Positions 19,584 through 27,573 of a DNA stretch of 64,000 nucleotides are shown here, piece by piece. Origin of the DNA: Pseudazoarcus pumilus (GTDB taxonomy: Bacteria; Pseudomonadota; Gammaproteobacteria; Burkholderiales; Rhodocyclaceae); assembly GCF_002872475.1 (NCBI RefSeq), contig NZ_CP025682.1:2604001-2668000 (forward strand). Reading direction: 5' to 3'. A program made the translations under genes and the position numbers. Each line of letters starts with the position of its first letter. Within the stretch, counting starts at the first letter, position 1. The notes under the pieces were generated by a model, which saw nothing but the letters and a program-made list of their open reading frames with translations, did not search any database and was not told the DNA's origin.

Positions 19584-20150
19584 CTACGCAGGCGGATCGA
19601 TCTGATCGAAGGCCTCTGCGAAGATATCGCGCAGATCATGGCGCGGCTGCCAACCGAGATGCTCGCGGGCGAGTGCATTGGTCATGCCAAAACTGGGCAT
19701 GGGGCCGGCCGGAACAGCGCGTACGGGCACTTTCAGACCGCGCGTATCGAGTGCGATCTGCGTGGTCAGATGCGCGAGTTGCTCGATGCTGACCGGCCGG
19801 GCGGAGCCGGCGTTGAGCACCGGCGAGCAGGCATCGAAGGGCAGCAGCATGGCGCATGCGAGCAACTCGGCGGCGTCGCGCACGTCGAGCACGTCGAGTG
19901 TCTGGGCGCCTCCGTGCACGTCGATGCCACGCCCTTGCAGCGCAGCGGCGACGAAGCCATGCGGCATCTCGCCGGTGCGCAGCCCGGCACCTGGCCCGCC
20001 AGCCGTGGCAGGCGGACGGAGAGCCTGACGGATGGCACCGCTTCTGCGCGCGGACTCGAGTTGCAGTTCGGCCGCCCATTTCGCTGTGGCGTAGGGCGTT
20101 TTGGGCGCGACGGGCGTGCTCTCATCCCACGGCGGCGCGCACCGCGACGC
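19584..20150 (-). pseudogene. NAD-dependent epimerase/dehydratase remnant
   Basis: Translated leftward, the sequence has DESTPVAPKTPYATAKWAAE, which holds the Y-x3-K catalytic motif of extended SDR epimerases, then TGEMPHGFVAAALQGRGIDV, LDVLDVRDAAEL and a typical C-terminus (LGWQPRHDLRDIFAEAFDQI). The cofactor-binding N-terminal half is missing. Between about 20000 and 20055 the family-like reading (VRLSVRLPRLAG) lies in a different frame from the flanks, so two compensating shifts appear to have occurred. It is a 5'-deleted, frame-disrupted gene at the boundary between the polysaccharide genes and the toxin-antitoxin genes. Confidence 0.75.
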
Positions 20151-20157
20151 CGAGGCC

Positions 20158-20238
20158 CTAGCCTGGTTCGCGGCCGTATCCGTAGGTGGGGATGAGCGAC
20201 GCGAATTCCGACTGGAGCTTGATGTTGCCGACGATCAT
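20158..20238 (-). other. 26-codon open frame overlapping the HEPN stop
   Basis: A short frame starts at an ATG sharing ATGA with the HEPN stop codon and runs 26 codons (MIVGNIKLQSEFASLI, then PTYGYGREPG) to a TAG. It could be the surviving 5' tip of the broken epimerase gene or a chance frame created at the deletion junction. Nothing identifies a product, and I do not claim it is expressed. Confidence 0.25.
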
Positions 20239-20684
20239 TTACTGCCGCCCAGCAGCTCAGGACGCTCCGTGGCAAGCCAGTGCTCGAGGCCGGTCTTGAT
20301 ATCGGTGACGGAATGAATGAGTGCGTCGAGCTCGGCTTGGGAAGGCTCAAAGCTGCCGTCGTACAAACCTGCCGAACGCTTGCGACGAAATTGGTCGAGC
20401 ACGCGAAGCTTTTCGCGGGGATAGCCTATCGTGAGATTGAGCGTCTGCAACGCCATGACATGGTGACCGCCTTTCGAATCCGGGCGCAGTCCACGCGCAC
20501 GCAAGGCAACAAGACCGAGTTGCAGCAAGGCTTCGTAAGCGATATCAAACCGGCTTTCAGTGCTGATTTGCGTATTTTGCGAATCGAGAAGTTTCGTTGC
20601 GATGCGTGTCAGAAAGCGGCCAATCTCCTGCGCATCGGCTGGCTCTCTCTGCAGCCCTTTTCCGATCAGGTTGTCAAGCGTCAT
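20235..20684 (-). CDS. HEPN-domain protein (toxin of a HEPN/MNT pair)
   Basis: 149 residues, helical, with the HEPN core RFDIAYEALLQLGLVALRA followed by RPDSKGGHH, which fits the R-x(4-6)-H catalytic motif of HEPN RNases. The C-terminal helix region (DALIHSVTDIKTGLEHWLA) is normal for small HEPN toxins. The gene starts 11 bases before the end of the upstream nucleotidyltransferase gene, the standard layout of HEPN/MNT toxin-antitoxin operons. The likely role is an RNase toxin neutralised by its partner, inferred from the family and not shown by sequence alone. Confidence 0.8.
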   Translation of the reverse strand: MTLDNLIGKGLQREPADAQEIGRFLTRIATKLLDSQNTQISTESRFDIAYEALLQLGLVALRARGLRPDSKGGHHVMALQTLNLTIGYPREKLRVLDQFRRKRSAGLYDGSFEPSQAELDALIHSVTDIKTGLEHWLATERPELLGGSK

Positions 20685-21252
20685 CGATTGCTCCCATCAG
20701 AACCAGAAGCTCGCCGGCAAGGACTGCATTGAGAAAGTTGTCGCCAGCCTGCCGCTTGGCGCGGAACTCATCCGGCGGATACAGCCGAACGCTGATCTCG
20801 CGGCCCAGTTCGTCTTCGAGCGGTGCGACCAGTTGCACGAGCAACTCGAAACCTATCTCGCCGACAACCAGCAGATCGACGTCACTGCGCCCATGACCGC
20901 CGCCCTTGGCCAGCGAGCCGTAGATCGCAGCAAATCGAATCTGCTCGGCGTAAGTGGCGAGGGCCGCCTTGATGCGCGCGGCCAGACCGCATGTCTTGCG
21001 AACGATTGCCTGCAGATCGACGAAGATCGGATGTGCAGTGTTCGCGCGATAGAGCACCCGATTGCCGTCGGGGATGCGGCGCACAAGATCAGCATCTACC
21101 AGCTGAGTGAGCTCGTGCTGCAACGCACCCGGGCTGACGCCCGTTTGACGGGAAAGCTCCCTGAGATACCAGGCGCGCTCGGGCTGGTCGAACAGGCATA
21201 CAAGTACTGCCCGTCGTGTCTTGCCGAAAAGGGTCGAGGCAACGAGATCCAT
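20674..21252 (-). CDS. Winged-helix + minimal nucleotidyltransferase protein (antitoxin of a HEPN/MNT pair)
   Basis: 192 residues in two parts. Residues ~1-70 are a winged-helix DNA-binding domain (WYLRELSRQTGVSPGALQHE, then DADLVRRIPDGNRVLYRA). Residues ~100-190 are an MNT domain with GSLAKGGGHGRSDVDLLVVG, the G-S-x10-D-x-D active site. MNT antitoxins can silence HEPN toxins by AMPylation. The fused DNA-binding domain suggests it also represses its own operon; an inverted repeat overlapping a TATAAT box lies just upstream. An AAGAG four bases before the ATG supports the start. Confidence 0.82.
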   Translation of the reverse strand: MDLVASTLFGKTRRAVLVCLFDQPERAWYLRELSRQTGVSPGALQHELTQLVDADLVRRIPDGNRVLYRANTAHPIFVDLQAIVRKTCGLAARIKAALATYAEQIRFAAIYGSLAKGGGHGRSDVDLLVVGEIGFELLVQLVAPLEDELGREISVRLYPPDEFRAKRQAGDNFLNAVLAGELLVLMGAIDDA

Positions 21253-21262
21253 TTCGCTCTTA

Positions 21263-21289
21263 AATCAAGAACAATCGTTCCTGATTATA
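21263..21289 (-). promoter_or_regulatory. Promoter -10 and inverted-repeat operator of the HEPN/MNT operon
   Basis: On the minus strand a TATAAT (21284-21289) is directly followed by AATCAGGAAC, four bases, then GTTCTTGATT (21263-21286), a 10-bp inverted repeat with one mismatch. A weak -35 (GTCTTT) sits 17 bases upstream of the -10. The arrangement suits autorepression by the winged-helix antitoxin. The gap between this operon and the next toxin-antitoxin pair (21253-21417) holds nothing else recognisable. Confidence 0.55.
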
Positions 21290-21417
21290 GAACAGCCGTC
21301 ATCGAAAAAGACAGAGCTTGTCGGGTGCCCAGACGATGGGTGTGACCATGTCGGAATGCGCCTGTGGCGCATCGCCGATCTACGAAAGGTTCCGGAGCTT
21401 CGTGGCTTGTGCGCGCC

Positions 21418-21723
21418 TCAGATAATGGCCGGCAAGCCCTTGTCGGCGATGACGTTGAGCAGCTTGAGCGCCGGGCCGGACGGGCGCGTTTGACCCTGCT
21501 CCCATTTGCGCACGGTCGAGGCCGTGGTGTGCAGGTGAAGTGCGAACACCGGCTGGCTGAAGTGCAGCGCTTCACGCAAACGCTTGATGTCGTCCGCGTC
21601 GAACTCCCGCACCGGCGGCGGACAGATCGCGTCGAATTCGCGCATCGTCACCTTGCCGATCGCGCCCGCATCGTGCAATGCGGCCAGATCGCCGCGCAGC
21701 GATTCAATGATCTTGCTCGTCAC
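21418..21723 (-). CDS. HigA/NadS-type XRE-family antitoxin
   Basis: 101 residues. The C-terminal half is a helix-turn-helix: FDADDIKRLREALHFSQPVF followed by LHTTASTVRKWEQGQTRPSG. This matches antitoxins encoded after HigB/RelE-type toxins. It should bind the toxin and the operon promoter. It overlaps the upstream toxin gene by 20 bases, so the order is toxin first, typical of higBA. Confidence 0.82.
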   Translation of the reverse strand: MTSKIIESLRGDLAALHDAGAIGKVTMREFDAICPPPVREFDADDIKRLREALHFSQPVFALHLHTTASTVRKWEQGQTRPSGPALKLLNVIADKGLPAII

Positions 21724-22087
21724 AACACAGCTCCAGTAAAACGCCCGCCCGCAATGCCTTCACCAGGTCCTTTTCCGACAGCTCCAGAAATACCTTTCCT
21801 GCATATTGAAGTGCTCTCTTCTCGCCCGGTGTGATGTTCGCCTTGTCGCTTTTCGAGAACCCATGCAGGAACACATAACGATGACCGACACGGGCTGACA
21901 ACAACGTACGGTAGCCGCCGCTCTTGCCGGCACCTGGACGACCTATCCGCTTCTTGTAGAGGTGGCCGCCCAAGTCTGCGTCTACCAGACCACGCTCCAT
22001 TTCCCGGGCCGCCTTGCATAAGGTGTCATCGGAGAGTTTTTCGCCCGCTTGCCACCGCGCAAAGTTCTTCCGCTTGAAGACCATCAT
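21704..22087 (-). CDS. RelE/HigB-type toxin
   Basis: 127 residues from ATG 22087 (MMVFKRKNFARWQ). It has KLSDDTLCKAAREMERGLVD, DLGGHLYKKRIGRPGAGKSG, then YRTLLSARVGHRYVFLHGFS and KSDKANI, the pattern of the RelE-like family PF06296 whose members are mRNA interferases or inhibitors of translation. The frame continues upstream for 56 codons, but that part overlaps the promoter and palindrome and lacks family sequence. It is the first gene of a two-gene operon with the XRE antitoxin. Confidence 0.82.
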   Translation of the reverse strand: MMVFKRKNFARWQAGEKLSDDTLCKAAREMERGLVDADLGGHLYKKRIGRPGAGKSGGYRTLLSARVGHRYVFLHGFSKSDKANITPGEKRALQYAGKVFLELSEKDLVKALRAGVLLELCCDEQDH

Positions 22088-22104
22088 GTCCACTAGCCTT
22101 GATG

Positions 22105-22133
22105 AATATACCCGTAACGGGCATGTTTTGCCA
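22105..22133 (-). promoter_or_regulatory. Candidate promoter/operator of the HigB/HigA-type operon
   Basis: On the minus strand TGGCAA (22128-22133) and TATATT (22105-22110) are separated by 17 bases. The spacer contains the palindrome CCCGT-T-ACGGG (22111-22121). A palindrome inside a promoter spacer, 18 bases from the toxin ATG, is a plausible operator for the XRE antitoxin. The -35 match is weak. Confidence 0.45.
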
Positions 22134-22193
22134 TCCCCGGCAAGCGGCAGTACCCGGCTACGACCGAGGGGCGGCACATGTGGTGCGCTGCGA

Positions 22194-23615
22194 TCACGAC
22201 TGGTGTGCGAGCGTGACACGCACGGGGTGGCCGCAGCCTGATGCCCATGCTTCAATTCCCGCCTTGAAGGCCTGCTTGGGGCCGGCGTCGCCGTGGATCA
22301 GGCGCACGTGGGCGGGCGGGTGACGCATACGGCGGATGAAGTTGAGCAGGTCGCGCTGGTCGGCGTGGGCGGAGTAGCCGCCGATGGTGCCTACACGGGC
22401 GCGGATGTCGACGCGGGCGCCGTCCAGCTCCACCCAGCCGCCGCGCGGACCGTAGCGGGCGATCGCGTGCCCCGGCGTTCCCGGCGCCTGGTAGCCGACG
22501 AACAGCACCGCATGACGCGGGTCGGGGAGCATGCGCTTGAGGTAGTTCACGACGCGCCCGCCGCTGGCCATGCCGCTGGCAGCGATCACCACGGCGGGAC
22601 GGCCGGTGGTGGCGAGGTATTCGACCGTGCGCAGGTGTTCTTCGTGGCCGTCGACGGTGTAGAGATTGTCGAACGACAACGGATGGCGACCGCTGCGCAG
22701 GCGCCGGTGGGCCTCGGCGTCCCACCACGGCTTGAGTTCCCGGTAGGCCTCGGTGAAACGGGCCGCGAGCGGAGAGTCGACGATCACTTCCAGGTCGCGC
22801 CAGCGCGCGTTGCGCGCGGCGTGGACGAGCCCCTCCAACTCGTAGAGCAGTTCCTGCGTGCGCCCGATGCTGAAGGCGGGAACGATCACGGTACCGCCAT
22901 TTTCCAGTGCGCGGTCGATGGCCGCCCTAAGCCGCGCGCGGCGTGTGCGCCTATCCTCGTGCCGACGGTCGCCGTAGGTACTTTCGATGACCAGCGTGTC
23001 CGCGCGCCACGGCGACTTGGGCGCGGGCAGCAGCGGCGCGTGCGGCGCGCCCAGATCGCCGGAGAATACCGTGCGATGCGTCCGGCCCTTGGAGCGATCG
23101 AGGCTGTCGACCTCGACATAGGCCGATCCCAGGATGTGACCCGCGCGCTGCAGCCGCACGCGAACGCGATGCCTCGCGTCGTCGACCAGCGCGTGCCAGC
23201 GGCGGTAATCCAGCGGCACCAGGCGCGTGCCGACCTCGTCGAGGAAGCGTCCGATCAGGGCCGCATCGCGCGTGAAGCCGACTTTCAGCGCATCCTCGAT
23301 GACCAGCGGCAGCAACCGCGCCGAAGGCACGGAACACAGGATGGGACCGGCATAGCCAGCCGCCAGCAGATAGGGCAGACGGCCGATGTGGTCGATGTGC
23401 ACATGCGTCACCACCAGTGCCAGCACATCATCGACAGGAAAACGGACGCGGTGCTGGTCGAGGCCATCCCCCCGGTCGGCGTCCTGCCCCTGGAACAGAC
23501 CACAGTCGACGAGCAGAGAGCGGTCCGCGGAGAAACGCAGGCGATGGCAGCTGCCCGTCACACCATCGATGCCGCCGTGGTGGATGAGCTTTGGCCAGAT
23601 GGTCGAATTGGACAT
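22194..23615 (-). CDS. Beta-CASP metallo-beta-lactamase RNase-like protein
   Basis: 473 residues from ATG 23615 (MSNSTIWPKLIHHGG). The metallo-beta-lactamase site is VTHVHIDHIGRLPYL (H-x-H-x-D-H). Later elements are STYGDRRHED, VIVPAFSIGRTQELLYEL, VIAASGMASGGRVVNYLKRM, GYSAHADQRDLL and a final RLIHGDAGPKQAF, the beta-CASP and RMMBL order of CPSF-73/Ysh1-like exonucleases. Bacterial members are probably RNA-processing nucleases. It is a single gene between the toxin-antitoxin pairs and the glycosyltransferases, with no link to either. Upstream extension into the flanking repeat is rejected. Confidence 0.9.
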   Translation of the reverse strand: MSNSTIWPKLIHHGGIDGVTGSCHRLRFSADRSLLVDCGLFQGQDADRGDGLDQHRVRFPVDDVLALVVTHVHIDHIGRLPYLLAAGYAGPILCSVPSARLLPLVIEDALKVGFTRDAALIGRFLDEVGTRLVPLDYRRWHALVDDARHRVRVRLQRAGHILGSAYVEVDSLDRSKGRTHRTVFSGDLGAPHAPLLPAPKSPWRADTLVIESTYGDRRHEDRRTRRARLRAAIDRALENGGTVIVPAFSIGRTQELLYELEGLVHAARNARWRDLEVIVDSPLAARFTEAYRELKPWWDAEAHRRLRSGRHPLSFDNLYTVDGHEEHLRTVEYLATTGRPAVVIAASGMASGGRVVNYLKRMLPDPRHAVLFVGYQAPGTPGHAIARYGPRGGWVELDGARVDIRARVGTIGGYSAHADQRDLLNFIRRMRHPPAHVRLIHGDAGPKQAFKAGIEAWASGCGHPVRVTLAHQS

Positions 23616-23686
23616 GGCAGCATCCCGTTTTACGACAAAGGGATGATGACATATAGATTGAAAAGCGTAGCGTGTTGCTTTTCCGG

Positions 23687-23770
23687 GTAGGTCGCGACGA
23701 GCGAAGCGAGTGCGACACCGGCGCATCCACCGGCGGCGTCGGCATTCGCCTGCGGCTCATCCCGACCTAC
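23687..23770. repeat. REP/BIME-like paired repeat, copy 1 (A-B orientation)
   Basis: Arm A (23687-23717) runs GTAGGTCG ... GAGCGAAGCGAG ... TGCGACA. Arm B (23738-23770) runs GTCGGCATTCGCCTGCGGCT ... CGACCTAC and, read in reverse complement, shares the outer GTAGGTCG and inner TGC.GAC ends with arm A but has a different core. The two arms can pair into a long cruciform. The last codons and the stop (TGA) of the GT4-GT2 gene lie inside arm B. The rest of the gap 23616-23756 shows nothing else. Confidence 0.85.
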
Positions 23771-25580
23771 GAGGGACGGGTCGGTAGGGTCTGCGGGCCA
23801 GGCACAGGAGGGTAGTGGCGGCCATGTAGCGGGTGACAGTCCACCAAGAGTCAAAGACACGGGAGCGGTCGACAATGCGCGGGTTCATGGGCACGGGCAC
23901 TTCCGCCAGACGCAAGCCGGCGCGACGCAGCATCAGCAGGACACCAACGTCCTGAAAATCGAGTTGTGTCGCGGCCTCGCTGACGGCCAGTTGCATGGCC
24001 GTGGCGTTGTACAGACGAAATCCGGAAGTGAGATCCTCGACCGCCAGGCCGCTGATGCGGCGAAACCAGTTCCAGGCGATACGACGCGCGTAGCTGGCGC
24101 GCGCGGGATGAGCGCCAATGACGACGTCAGCCTTGTCGCGTTCGGCCAGAAGGCAGCGGATGGCGGCGACGTCATGCTGACCGTCGGCATCCATTGTGAT
24201 GACCGATGAATAGCCATGGGCGATGGCGTGGCGGATGCCCGCCTGCATTCCACCCCAGGCGCCCAGGGGCAGCGCCGCACGCAGAACGGTCGCCCCGGCG
24301 CGCTCGGCAGCTTCACCGGTGCCGTCGGTGCTGTGATCGTCGATCACGACGATGTCGGGATGACCCGCCTCGATCAGTTCCGCGACGATGGAAGGCAATG
24401 TCGGCGCCTCGTTGCGGGCGGGAATGACGACCAGCAAACCGCGGCGTGGGGTGGGAGTGTCGGCCTGCACCCCGGCGAGCGTGTATTGCCGGGCTACGGC
24501 ATCGGCACAGGCCTGCATCGAGAACAGCCGATGAACGGACCGCGCCGCCCGTTCACCCATTTCCCCGCGCATCCGCGCATCGTCGCGCAGCAGGGTGAGG
24601 GCGCGCCGCCAATCTGCCACGTCGCCCGGCTTCGCGAGCAAGCCGGCCTGCGCCTCGCGCACCACCCACGGCATACCCGAACCGGGCAGCTCGGACACGA
24701 TGCAAGGCCTGGCGTAACGCATCGCCTCGAGCAGCACCAGACCGAAGGCCTCGCTGCGCTCGATCGACGCCAGGCACAACACGTCGCAGTTCGCCAGCAG
24801 TGCGTCCTTGCGCGCATCCGACACCGCGCCCAGGAGCCGCACCCTGCCCTGCGCGGCATCGGCGAGCGCCTCCAGCTCCGAGCGCTGCTCGCCGTCACCG
24901 GCGAGCAGCAATTCGACGCCTGTCAGCCCGGACACGGCGCGCACGAGCGTCGGAAAATCCTTGTAGTGCGACAACCGACCAACCGCGAGCACACGAAACG
25001 CGCCGCAGGTCCAGCTATCCTGCTTCATATCGGGCTGAGCCGGATATCGCGACAGATCGAGCCCCAGCGGGATGACGCTGCACTTGTCCCGCCATCGCTT
25101 CAGCGGTTCACTGGCGTCGAGGTACGGTGGCGAAGTGGCGATCACGCGCGCGGCACGCGCCAGCAGCAACTGCTCGAAAGGTCGGTACAGGCGGTAGGCG
25201 AGCGACAGGCGCGCTCTGCCTTTTGCCGCGACGACATCCGCATGCCAGTGTACGACCCACGGCACACGCAACGCAGCGGCGAACAACAGCGCGCTGAAAG
25301 CCGAAGGATTGGGCATGTGCAGGTGCAGCACCTGGGGTTCGAACTCGCGCAACAGCCGGCGCAGGGCGAACGGAAAAACCGGTGCGAGCGGCGCATAGAC
25401 GGCCTGGCACAGTACCGGCACGCGCTTCAGCCAAGGGGGGTCGTCCGGCAGCGGCAGTCCATGTACGAGGACGACAACCTCGTCGCCCCGCGCACGCTGG
25501 GCCGCGACCAGATCGGCAAGGAAAACCTCCATGCCTCCGGCGTAGGGCGGATAGAACTTGCCGACATGGAGAATTCGCAT
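23757..25580 (-). CDS. Fused GT4-GT2 glycosyltransferase
   Basis: 607 residues carrying two complete transferase domains. Residues 1-365 are GT4: MRILHVGKFYPPYAGGMEVF, VLAVGRLSHYKDFPTLVRA, LLAGDGEQ, then RSEAFGLVLLEA with an E-x7-E. Residues 381-585 are GT2 of the dolichol-phosphate-mannose synthase type: LLVVIPARNEAPTLPSIVAE, IVVIDDHSTDGTGEAAE, ITMDADGQHD and LTSGFRLYN. Such a fusion could add two consecutive sugars or couple a polyprenyl-phosphate sugar synthase to a transferase. The C-terminus and stop codon are read from a REP-like repeat. The ATG at 25580 starts exactly at the GT4 first strand. Confidence 0.9.
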   Translation of the reverse strand: MRILHVGKFYPPYAGGMEVFLADLVAAQRARGDEVVVLVHGLPLPDDPPWLKRVPVLCQAVYAPLAPVFPFALRRLLREFEPQVLHLHMPNPSAFSALLFAAALRVPWVVHWHADVVAAKGRARLSLAYRLYRPFEQLLLARAARVIATSPPYLDASEPLKRWRDKCSVIPLGLDLSRYPAQPDMKQDSWTCGAFRVLAVGRLSHYKDFPTLVRAVSGLTGVELLLAGDGEQRSELEALADAAQGRVRLLGAVSDARKDALLANCDVLCLASIERSEAFGLVLLEAMRYARPCIVSELPGSGMPWVVREAQAGLLAKPGDVADWRRALTLLRDDARMRGEMGERAARSVHRLFSMQACADAVARQYTLAGVQADTPTPRRGLLVVIPARNEAPTLPSIVAELIEAGHPDIVVIDDHSTDGTGEAAERAGATVLRAALPLGAWGGMQAGIRHAIAHGYSSVITMDADGQHDVAAIRCLLAERDKADVVIGAHPARASYARRIAWNWFRRISGLAVEDLTSGFRLYNATAMQLAVSEAATQLDFQDVGVLLMLRRAGLRLAEVPVPMNPRIVDRSRVFDSWWTVTRYMAATTLLCLARRPYRPVPRRSG

Positions 25581-25590
25581 CGCCCCGCCC

Positions 25591-27573
25591 TCAGCGCCCG
25601 AGTTGCTCGCGCAACTGGCGGAAGGCCGGGTTGTCGGGCTCGACGGCCAGGGCGTTTTCGATATCGATGATCGCCCCCGCACGATCGCCCGCGAGCGCTC
25701 GCGCCATGGCACGGCCGTAGCGCAAGGTGGGGGCTTCGCGACGCTCGAGCAGGGCATCGAAAACGCGCAAGGCGTCGGTTCCGCGTTGCTGACCGACGTA
25801 GGCCATCCCCAGCCCGGTCAGCACTCGCACGTTGCCCGGATCGCGCACCAGCAAGGCTTCAAAATCCTTCGCTGCGAGCGAGAAGTCGCGCGCGGCCACC
25901 GCAGCCTCCGCACGCCGCATTCGCGTGTGATCGCGAACCTCGGGTGCCTGCCGTGGCCGCTTCAGTGCCGCCGAATAGGCCTTTACCGCCTCTCCGGACT
26001 GACCGAGTCGGTACAGTGACTCACCCCGGTGAAAGTGAAGGCCAGCCTCATCGAAGCCCTTCTCGCGAGCGGCCTCGAACGCCGCCAACGCTTCTTCGTC
26101 CCGCTGCATCTGCTGCAGGGCAACACCCAGGTTGAAGCTGGCCGAGCCCTCTCCCTCGCCCAGTTGCACGGCACGTGCAAAGTCGTTGGCAGCCTGCCGA
26201 TACATCGAATGCTCGAGAAAGTAACTTCCGCGGTTGAGAAACGGGCGCCAGCGTCCCACCGCCGACGCGTCCGCTCCCAGGTCCACCTTTTCGACTGCAT
26301 CGTTCCAGGCGCTGTAGGCGCTGGCCAACGACAGGCTGCGCTCGAGCGCCAGCCCGGAAAAGAGCAGCGCAACGACCAGCCCGCCCACATAAAGCGTGCC
26401 GGGTCGCAGTGAACACAACAGCACGGCAATCATGCCCGGCATAGCGATCGCCCACAGGTAGCTGCGGTAGAGGACGAACGGGTCCTGGATCCACACCGTC
26501 GCAAACTCGGTGACGAACAGCAGCAGCGGAAACAGCATGCACAGTCCGAGCAGCGCGGGCAGGCCACGTCGGCGCAGCACCGCATGAACGCAGAGCGCAA
26601 GCAAGGCAAGCCAGACCAGCGCCGCGAGCAGTTCCGGGAAAGACAACCAGGACAGCGGGAATTCAGGCCGAAGATCGACCGACATCCACAGCACGTTGGG
26701 CACGAACCAAAGGAACCCATAAGCGAAGAACAACGCCGTCTGGTTCAGGATGCTCAGCGCCCAGACACTGTCCGCAACGCCCGGAGCGAGCGCTTCGATC
26801 TGGGCGATGTAGATGCGGGAGGCCGGGTCGAAGGCCTTGCCGACGAGATCACCGTAGAAATGCAGCAGCCCGGCCACTGCGGCCACCAGCACGCCACCTC
26901 CTCCAATCAGGATCCAGGCCAGGGCACGCCAGTTCGGGCCTCGCACGAAGACATACAGCGGCACCGACATTGCCGCAATCATGAAGGCGTGGCCCTTGGA
27001 CAGCAACGCAAACGCATAGAACAGGATCGCCGCAACGAACCACGCCCCGCGACCTCGCTCCAGCCCGAGCACAAAGGCCAGACAGGCGAGTACCGAGAAC
27101 AGGGTCGCCATCAGTACGGAGCGCTGAACCAAATAGGAAACCGCATACACGGCCACCGGATTGACGGCGAACAGCGCCACGCCTACGCGCAGCGCCGCCA
27201 GTCCGGATGGTCCCAGGCCGTTTGCCGGCTTAAGGTCGACTACTACCCCTTGGGACTGCCGGAGCGCAATACTGAGCAGGCGTGCAAACAGCGCATAGAG
27301 CGCCACCACCACTGCAAGGTGGAGCGCTACATTGACCAGGCGTTGCTTCCACCACCCGTCGCCCACGAGCGCCTCGACCCACACGAAACTGCCGTAGGAG
27401 AGCATGCGCTGGCGCAATTCGAAGAGCGAGCCGTAGAGTTCAAAGATGGAGCCATCGAGCAGGCGCACATCGTCGAAGATCAGCGCATGCTGCAGGCCGG
27501 GAAGATAGATCGCGAGTACCAGCGCACTGAGCGCGAACCAGTAGATGCTCGCGAAACGCTTTTCTCGATTCAT
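25591..27573 (-). CDS. TMTC-like multi-pass membrane protein with C-terminal TPRs
   Basis: About 660 residues. After a short basic start come some ten to eleven hydrophobic helices, with an early extracytoplasmic LIFDDVRLLDGS motif reminiscent of the DD/DE motif of GT-C (PMT-like) transferases, and WWKQRLVNVALHLAVVVALY. Residues ~470-650 are tetratricopeptide repeats (SASFNLGVALQQMQRDEEAL, LHFHRGESLYRLGQSGEAVK). The membrane-plus-TPR layout resembles TMTC-type O-mannosyltransferases, so it may glycosylate exported proteins from a polyprenyl-phosphate sugar; this is inference. ATG 27573 (MNREKRF) is chosen, but ATG 27591 or the TTG/ATG further up remain possible. The adjacent GT4-GT2 gene starts 10 bases downstream. 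Confidence 0.7.
   Translation of the reverse strand: MNREKRFASIYWFALSALVLAIYLPGLQHALIFDDVRLLDGSIFELYGSLFELRQRMLSYGSFVWVEALVGDGWWKQRLVNVALHLAVVVALYALFARLLSIALRQSQGVVVDLKPANGLGPSGLAALRVGVALFAVNPVAVYAVSYLVQRSVLMATLFSVLACLAFVLGLERGRGAWFVAAILFYAFALLSKGHAFMIAAMSVPLYVFVRGPNWRALAWILIGGGGVLVAAVAGLLHFYGDLVGKAFDPASRIYIAQIEALAPGVADSVWALSILNQTALFFAYGFLWFVPNVLWMSVDLRPEFPLSWLSFPELLAALVWLALLALCVHAVLRRRGLPALLGLCMLFPLLLFVTEFATVWIQDPFVLYRSYLWAIAMPGMIAVLLCSLRPGTLYVGGLVVALLFSGLALERSLSLASAYSAWNDAVEKVDLGADASAVGRWRPFLNRGSYFLEHSMYRQAANDFARAVQLGEGEGSASFNLGVALQQMQRDEEALAAFEAAREKGFDEAGLHFHRGESLYRLGQSGEAVKAYSAALKRPRQAPEVRDHTRMRRAEAAVAARDFSLAAKDFEALLVRDPGNVRVLTGLGMAYVGQQRGTDALRVFDALLERREAPTLRYGRAMARALAGDRAGAIIDIENALAVEPDNPAFRQLREQLGR

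Noticed and set aside
19528-19584. Palindromes as a tRNA-like or intrinsic terminator structure
   Set aside because: No cloverleaf, no anticodon arm and no T-tract; they are simple short palindromes.
22194-23615. The beta-CASP protein as part of a defence system with the toxin-antitoxin genes
   Set aside because: It has its own start after a repeat, no overlap with the toxin-antitoxin operons, and this family is widespread as a stand-alone RNA-processing protein; adjacency alone is not enough.
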